Assembly (NCBI GenBank): GCA_002914805.1
Contig: JXTB01000159.1
Span: 350,344-414,343 of the forward strand
DNA length: 64,000 bases
Source: Parasponia andersonii
Lineage: Eukaryota > Streptophyta > Magnoliopsida > Rosales > Cannabaceae
Reading direction: 5' to 3'
Below are positions 58,954 through 64,000 of the stretch, piece after piece. The notes beneath the pieces were generated by a model. That model searched no databases. It was not told the origin of the DNA and was given only the letters and a program-made list of their open reading frames with translations. A program made the translations under genes and the position numbers. Position 1 is the stretch's first letter, and each line of letters opens with the position of its first letter.

Positions 58954-60886
58954 TTTTTGAAGGTCATGCCTATCCCTCCATACTAAGTTCTATTTTCCTT
59001 AATTAAATATTATAATTCATCTATCCATATGTCATGAGATAGCTAGCTGTTCAGGTTTTCATACATGTACTTTACTTCTCCCATAAACATAGATACATGT
59101 ACATGTATATATATATATATATATATATAATATGCACACATAATATGTAGAGTTAATTAAATACATTATTTTTTTTTACTGTAACTTTAAATTTATTCAT
59201 GGGAAGTCCAGGAATTTGTCATAATCCAAAGTTAGTATTTCAGTTCTAGTTTCCTTTATATGTGTACATATATGTGATTTTGCAGGTCGTTCAATTAATT
59301 AAATTAGGGTAGTCATGCTATTGAAAAAGTTGTGCTGTATTAATACAAGTTAAAGAAATTAGGTGAGTAATTAAATTATCTTTTTTAATTAAGCTTCAAT
59401 GTCACATAACTCTTAAGCAGTATTTGCTGTTCTGATTCTGTGTATGTGTGTATGTTGTAGTTATAGATGGAAATATGTATGCATAGAACTTACAGTGCGT
59501 GGATATAATACTAGAATATAGAAGCATATGCATTTGGACGTAATATGTGATCATGAATAAAAGTCCTCAAAAACTTAAAAAAAAAAAATCATTTAGCTAT
59601 GCATTAATAATCCCAATATTTTGTCCCACAAAAACACAGTACAGCCAGTATATATGTATTACTGCACTGGTTAATTAGTAGTATGCTTCTGCAGATCAGA
59701 CTTTTGTTGCTAAGAGAAGTTGTATTTTATGTAAGCCAAACCTGACTATGTATCACTTCAAATAAGGGTACATGATTTAAGTCGACAAGTTATAAGAGAA
59801 ATTCCATGATCAGCCTTTATCAGAAAGTAATTTTGTACACATATCTGTATAATATAGTTGTAGCACTTTTGATATTTGTTCTTGCTAATTAGTATATTAC
59901 ATATATACAACGGTATACCACAAGAAAATCATATATATATATATATATATATATGTCCACAGTGCTCAGTTTCCATTGGTTATTAGAGATTTGTATGAAT
60001 TTGTAACGTTGTGTATTTGGCCTGAATTCTCCCAGCGGTAAATGCAGATCAAGAAGGGCCAACTTTTTGAAAAACAAAACGACATGTCGTTGTTTAGAAA
60101 TGCCAATTTTTTCTGCATAAATGAAACATGTGGTGACTGTTTCAAGCTCTAAACGACGTTTAAGTCCTTTTTTTTTTTTTTTTCCCCGTTAACGATAGCA
60201 TACTCGACATGAGAACGACAGCGAAGTTTTGACGTCAAACAGCATGTCCTTTTGTTTTTGTCCGTCCAAAATTTCGTCAACGAAAACACCGTGTTGTTTG
60301 TTTCTTATTTTATTTTTCATTTTTATTTTTTCGCAACCTCCAATAAAAATTACTCCTTTATCTCTCTTTTACGTACCTAAGTAAAAATATATGTATACAC
60401 ACTGTTTTGACGGAGGTTTTATCAATAATAAATTTAGAAAAAATTAAGAGATGTAACTTATGCGAATTAAGTTATTAATCAAAACAAATAAAAATCGAGG
60501 ATTTTATACTAGTTCAGCTCCGAAAAAGATGAGCTTATGTCCACTGTTTTTCACTATTTTATGGAGAATTATAAACACTCAAAGTTACAATGTCTCGTAT
60601 GGAAATCTCTCTCAAATTGGGAGTCAGAATTTCGAAGCCTGAAAATTGGAAAATTGGAATTTTTTAACTGAAACATTGAGTTCCCTTTATATAGGTGAGG
60701 GTAACCCAATGTTCCTAATTGTGAAAACAGGTAACTATACAATCGGGTAATACAATTCGAGTAACGACATAATTGGGTATCCACTCAAAATAAGTAACTG
60801 GTCGATCATAAATAGGAGACTTCTGTTTCTCTTTCCTTGCAGGTTTCCTGTTTGACGAAGCAGAGACTTGTTTCCCTTTTCTTTCG

Positions 60887-61030
60887 GAAGAGGTCGCTCA
60901 CAACCTATACAGAGAAGGTCGCACATAACTTATGCAAAAGAGGTCACGCAACTACACAGAGGATGTCGCATGTAACCTAAGCGGAGGAGGTCACACATAA
61001 CTTATACGGAGGAGGTCGAACTTAACCCTT
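60887..61030 (+). repeat. Short-period repeat array, about 6 units of 24-27 bp
   Basis: The unit GAGGAGGTCGCACATAACTT plus ATACG recurs about six times with changes (AGGTCGCTCACAACC, AAGGTCGCACATAAC, AGGTCACGCAACTAC, ATGTCGCATGTAACC, AGGTCACACATAACT, AGGTCGAACTTAACC). It lies upstream of the transposon-type gene and is probably part of its LTR or promoter region. Confidence 0.75.
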
Positions 61031-61442
61031 ACTCATGCGACCTGACATAGGATTTTAGACCGCACAACAATTGCCCCCCAACTCCATTAGTTCTTTAGAA
61101 CAAAATGGAGCTTCCTTTTAACGTGCGATCTTAAAAATGCGATGTCATGACTTAGACTTGAGATCTTTGAAGAGTCGAAGAGTCGTCAGATTTCAAATCC
61201 TATCTCTCAAGATCACGCGTATCTTTTTTTGACAGACGGAAACACGTGTAGCCTTTCCTAAGAAAGATAGCAGAACTCGAGGAAGCCTAAGGACATCAAC
61301 CATCGTTTTTAAACCAAATCTTTTCAAAATTTAAAAAATTCTGATTTATCTTTGGAAAAAATCAAATCCCGCGTAAACTTCGGCCTTCAGATCTAAAAAT
61401 CAAATTCCTTGATCTACGACTGTGATTTAACGGTGCTTCGAG

Positions 61443-61450
61443 TATAAATA
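61443..61450 (+). promoter_or_regulatory. TATA box of the transposon-type gene
   Basis: TATAAATA lies about 170 nt before a leader intron (61618-61990, GTTAGT to TTTTCAG) that ends directly at the ATG at 61991. The layout fits a promoter with a spliced 5' UTR. Confidence 0.55.
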
Positions 61451-61990
61451 TCGGAAACAAATCCATTTCTGTTTTATTTCACTGTTTCCATCTTTTCTCA
61501 GAAAATATCGAAGTTTCAGAGAACCTTAAAGCGCCGTTTCGTCCTTCAGCTCGCATAATTACAGTTTCTTTTCCGACGAAGTTCAAACCGTCTCAATCCC
61601 TCCGCTTCTGAAGAAAGGTTAGTTCATTTCTTCTCTTATTTCTTTTCTGTTCTTGAAAAAATAATTTTAATTTTTAGGAATAGAAACTCATCCCACATTG
61701 AAGTGAAATGAGAATTATTTTTATCCCCCTTTTTTCAGTCCGTAGAATAGACTTACTAGATAATAACCAGAAACGAACCGTGAAAAGAATTTCTAGGGTC
61801 TGATACCCTATTTTATTTCCCAACGAATTGCTTGAATATTTATTTTCTGACGAACTGCTCGAACAATATTTATGAATCCGTAGACCTCTTAGGAATGAGC
61901 TTGCTTGTTAGTACAATCCTAGGATGAATACCCAAAGTGCTGGCATAGTGAGAATCCTCGATGCCTAAATCCCTGCGTATTTCTTTTCAG

Positions 61991-64000
61991 ATGTCTAGTA
62001 GTGATGAATTTAGGGAAGGGAATGAATTTTCCGGAGATTCTGACTCGAGTGTTAGTTCCATAAACCTTGAAGATTACCTCGAGCCAGAACCTGAAGTAGA
62101 AATAACAGGGATCAGGCGAAGTAGTCCTCGCATAGGCGATCTCCCATAAGACCAGTGGCCTCAACTTATCAGGGATGCCCCTGCATTCTCATCAGGCTAT
62201 CAATATGTAGAACGAGCTGCACATCGAAAAAACTCAGTAAAATCGCGAGCAATTATAAGATCGCCATACCCCTTCACCTATCTATGGAATTTAACCAACC
62301 ATACACTCCCTCACATGGACTCGCTTCTTTTTCTGAGGCAGTCCTCAAGTGTGGTATGCATCTCCCACTCCATCCGTATATAAAATCGATTATTGACTAT
62401 TATGGGGTCGTCCCTTTTCAATTGACCCCTAATACCTATAGATATATGGTGGGTTTGTATATACTGTACCATAAATTAGGTTTAGAAACCCTTTACCTAA
62501 AGAATTCGCTTGGTTCTACCAAGTGAAATCAAACCCATCAGATCTTGGCTTCTTCTATGTGGGCAAATGGTCGAACCAGGCAATAAAAATGATCTACGGG
62601 GTTCGCAACAACATGGGAAAGTGGAAAATCCATTTTTCCATTTTGACTATGCGGCTAACGGCTTCTTTCAGAATCCCGGTAGGTAGTTTTCTAATTTATC
62701 GCCTTTTTCCTATGTTTACTTTTATACTGATCGCATTCGAATGTCATCGCAGATAACAGGGATCAACCCGGACTCTCCAGGGAACAGCTCGCAAGGGTAT
62801 ATAAAATCAACGACCTTCCAATTGAGGAATTTAATTGGAAGGTACTAGGTACTTCGAATAACCTAGTCACTTGCGGTCTGCTTCCAAAGGGAGCCACGTT
62901 CCCTGACCCCCCGGTTCTTTCGTCTAAGCCATCGAGCTCGAAGAAGAAGCCAAGGAAAAGGACAGATTTAGGTGCCTCATATTCAAGAATTAGAAAACGA
63001 AAAGCACCAGCCACCCTTCCAACCTCAGAACCTTCATCTCCAGAGACAGTGTTACCACCAGCTCCTCAACCAGCTCCACAAGAAGAAGGTAATTACACGT
63101 GCATTCTAATTACCCTTATACTATATCTCCTCGCTCAGTAACATATCTGTACAGAGATGGTCATCGGTAGTGGCTTGCGAGCACCACCTTCAATTCTCGG
63201 GTCCATGGCAAAAACCAAAACACCTGAGAGTACCCTGCCATCGAAAGGGAAGGAGAAGGTCGACAGCTCGAAGAAAAGAAAAGTTGCCTTCGAGGACTTC
63301 CCAGCAAGCTCGCCTCCACCACAGCCTCAGCCAACGAGTCATCCTGAACCACCCACCAAGGCTGCCACGTCTTCGGAACCGATCTTGGCAGATAAGGGTG
63401 AAGAGCTCTTCGCACTCCTCAACCAATTACTAGAGCACAGCCTTTATTGATAGCTTCACATCTGAGGAAGGCTGGGAGCGGATGAAGCGATAATCTGCCA
63501 AGGTCGCTTTTGGATCTGCGATGAGGATGCTGGCCAATGTAAGTTTTTCTATCCTTTCCTCGAATGTATTCTCTTGGTGTTAATAATTAAATTTTTTTTT
63601 AGACTGCGGCTGCTGCTGTCCTAATGCACGACCTGGTTCTCGAATGCTTGGAGAAGGCTGAAAAAGTTGAAGAGATAACGCAAGCGTTCGAGAACTCGGA
63701 GAAGGCTCGGGAAGAGGAGAGAACGGCCTTCAACTTGGAGAAGCAGCAGATGCTCGAGGACCTGGCCAAGGAGAGACTAGAGAAGGAGAATCTCGAGGAA
63801 AAAGTCAAAGAGCTCGAGAAGGCCATTTTTAAGCATCCGGATCGCATGAGGGAAGCGACCATTGAGGCCGTTCACAAAGCTATTGAGGAGTTCAAGACGA
63901 CTGAAGTCAAAGAACTCGAAGATAAAGCTAGTGATATCGCCTCGTCGACCATCATTTTCAATATTTTCTGCGAGCATCCGGATTTTGACTTCTCTATCCT
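61991..64000 (+). pseudogene. Plant 'putative gypsy type transposon' protein gene, 5' part
   Basis: An acidic start (MSSSDEFREGNEFSGDSD) is followed by a TAA at 62147. A frame change then leads to the domain YTPSHGLASFSEAVLKCG with PLHPYIKSIIDYYG, typical of the plant Transposase_28 (PF04195) family. Another frame change near 62485-62500 leads to SDLGFFYVGKW. Later exons read openly: 62755-63089 (basic, Pro-rich), 63155-63448 and a final stretch from 63602 to the window end. That last part is a strong coiled coil (KVKELEKAIF; EFKTTEVKELEDK). The stops and shifts suggest a decayed copy. The gene runs off the right edge. Its role in transposition is not established. Confidence 0.7.

Noticed and set aside
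63599..63977. Minus-strand Ser/Leu-rich frames at the right edge
   Set aside because: They are the reverse of the Glu/Lys-rich coiled-coil exon on the plus strand, which explains their composition.
1..64000. tRNA, rRNA or CRISPR loci
   Set aside because: No cloverleaf-type or rRNA blocks were recognised by eye. The tandem repeats lack spacer-repeat structure, and a plant nuclear region would not carry CRISPR.

Overview
This window is nuclear DNA from a flowering plant, most likely a eudicot. The genes have GT-AG introns, the spacers are AT-rich with many TA and GA microsatellites, and the gene families are plant-typical. The order NUDT14-like ... YTH-domain gene recalls the neighbouring Arabidopsis genes At4g11980 and At4g11970. 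That comparison is from memory and was not checked. Three isolated N characters (18684, 33576, 49691) suggest a draft assembly with short unresolved joins.

Layout from left to right. (1) 1-4.2 kb, + strand: the 3' two-thirds of an ADP-sugar Nudix hydrolase gene (NUDT14-like). Its last intron holds an old 2.5 kb element built as a long inverted repeat. (2) 4.4-9.8 kb, - strand: a complete plastid/cytosol copper chaperone for superoxide dismutase (CCS), followed by a tandem duplicate of its last two exons and up to three copies of its 3' flank. (3) 9.8-13.8 kb: AT-rich spacer with a degenerate minisatellite of about seven copies. (4) 14.3-39.7 kb, + strand: a head-to-tail array of five subtilisin-like serine protease genes of the SBT1 type. 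Three are intact at 769-774 aa with a D/H/N/S catalytic set. The fourth is a pseudogene that has lost its Asp and His region and is split by a truncated Ty3/Gypsy retrotransposon. The fifth is nearly full length but has two stops and a shifted patch over the catalytic serine. The three intact genes share one 3' intron that is absent from the two pseudogenes. A second copy of gene 1's 3' UTR beside an N hints at a lost or collapsed sixth copy. (5) 40.3-41.8 kb, - strand: a small gene resembling the BOD1/SHG1 family. (6) 44.9-49.1 kb, - strand: a complete YTHDC1-type m6A reader gene. (7) 49-56.7 kb: AT-rich, gene-free spacer with dispersed repeats. (8) 56.7-57.9 kb, + strand: a three-exon bHLH transcription factor of the bHLH36/118/120 type, with a duplicated, spliceable last exon 0.4 kb downstream. 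(9) 60.4-64 kb, + strand: the 5' part of a plant transposon-type gene ('putative gypsy type transposon' domain plus a coiled coil), running off the right edge.

The genes do not form a pathway. The main themes are local duplication (CCS exons, protease array, UTRs, bHLH exon, minisatellites) and transposon damage. The three live subtilases share promoter and 3' UTR blocks, so overlapping expression is likely.
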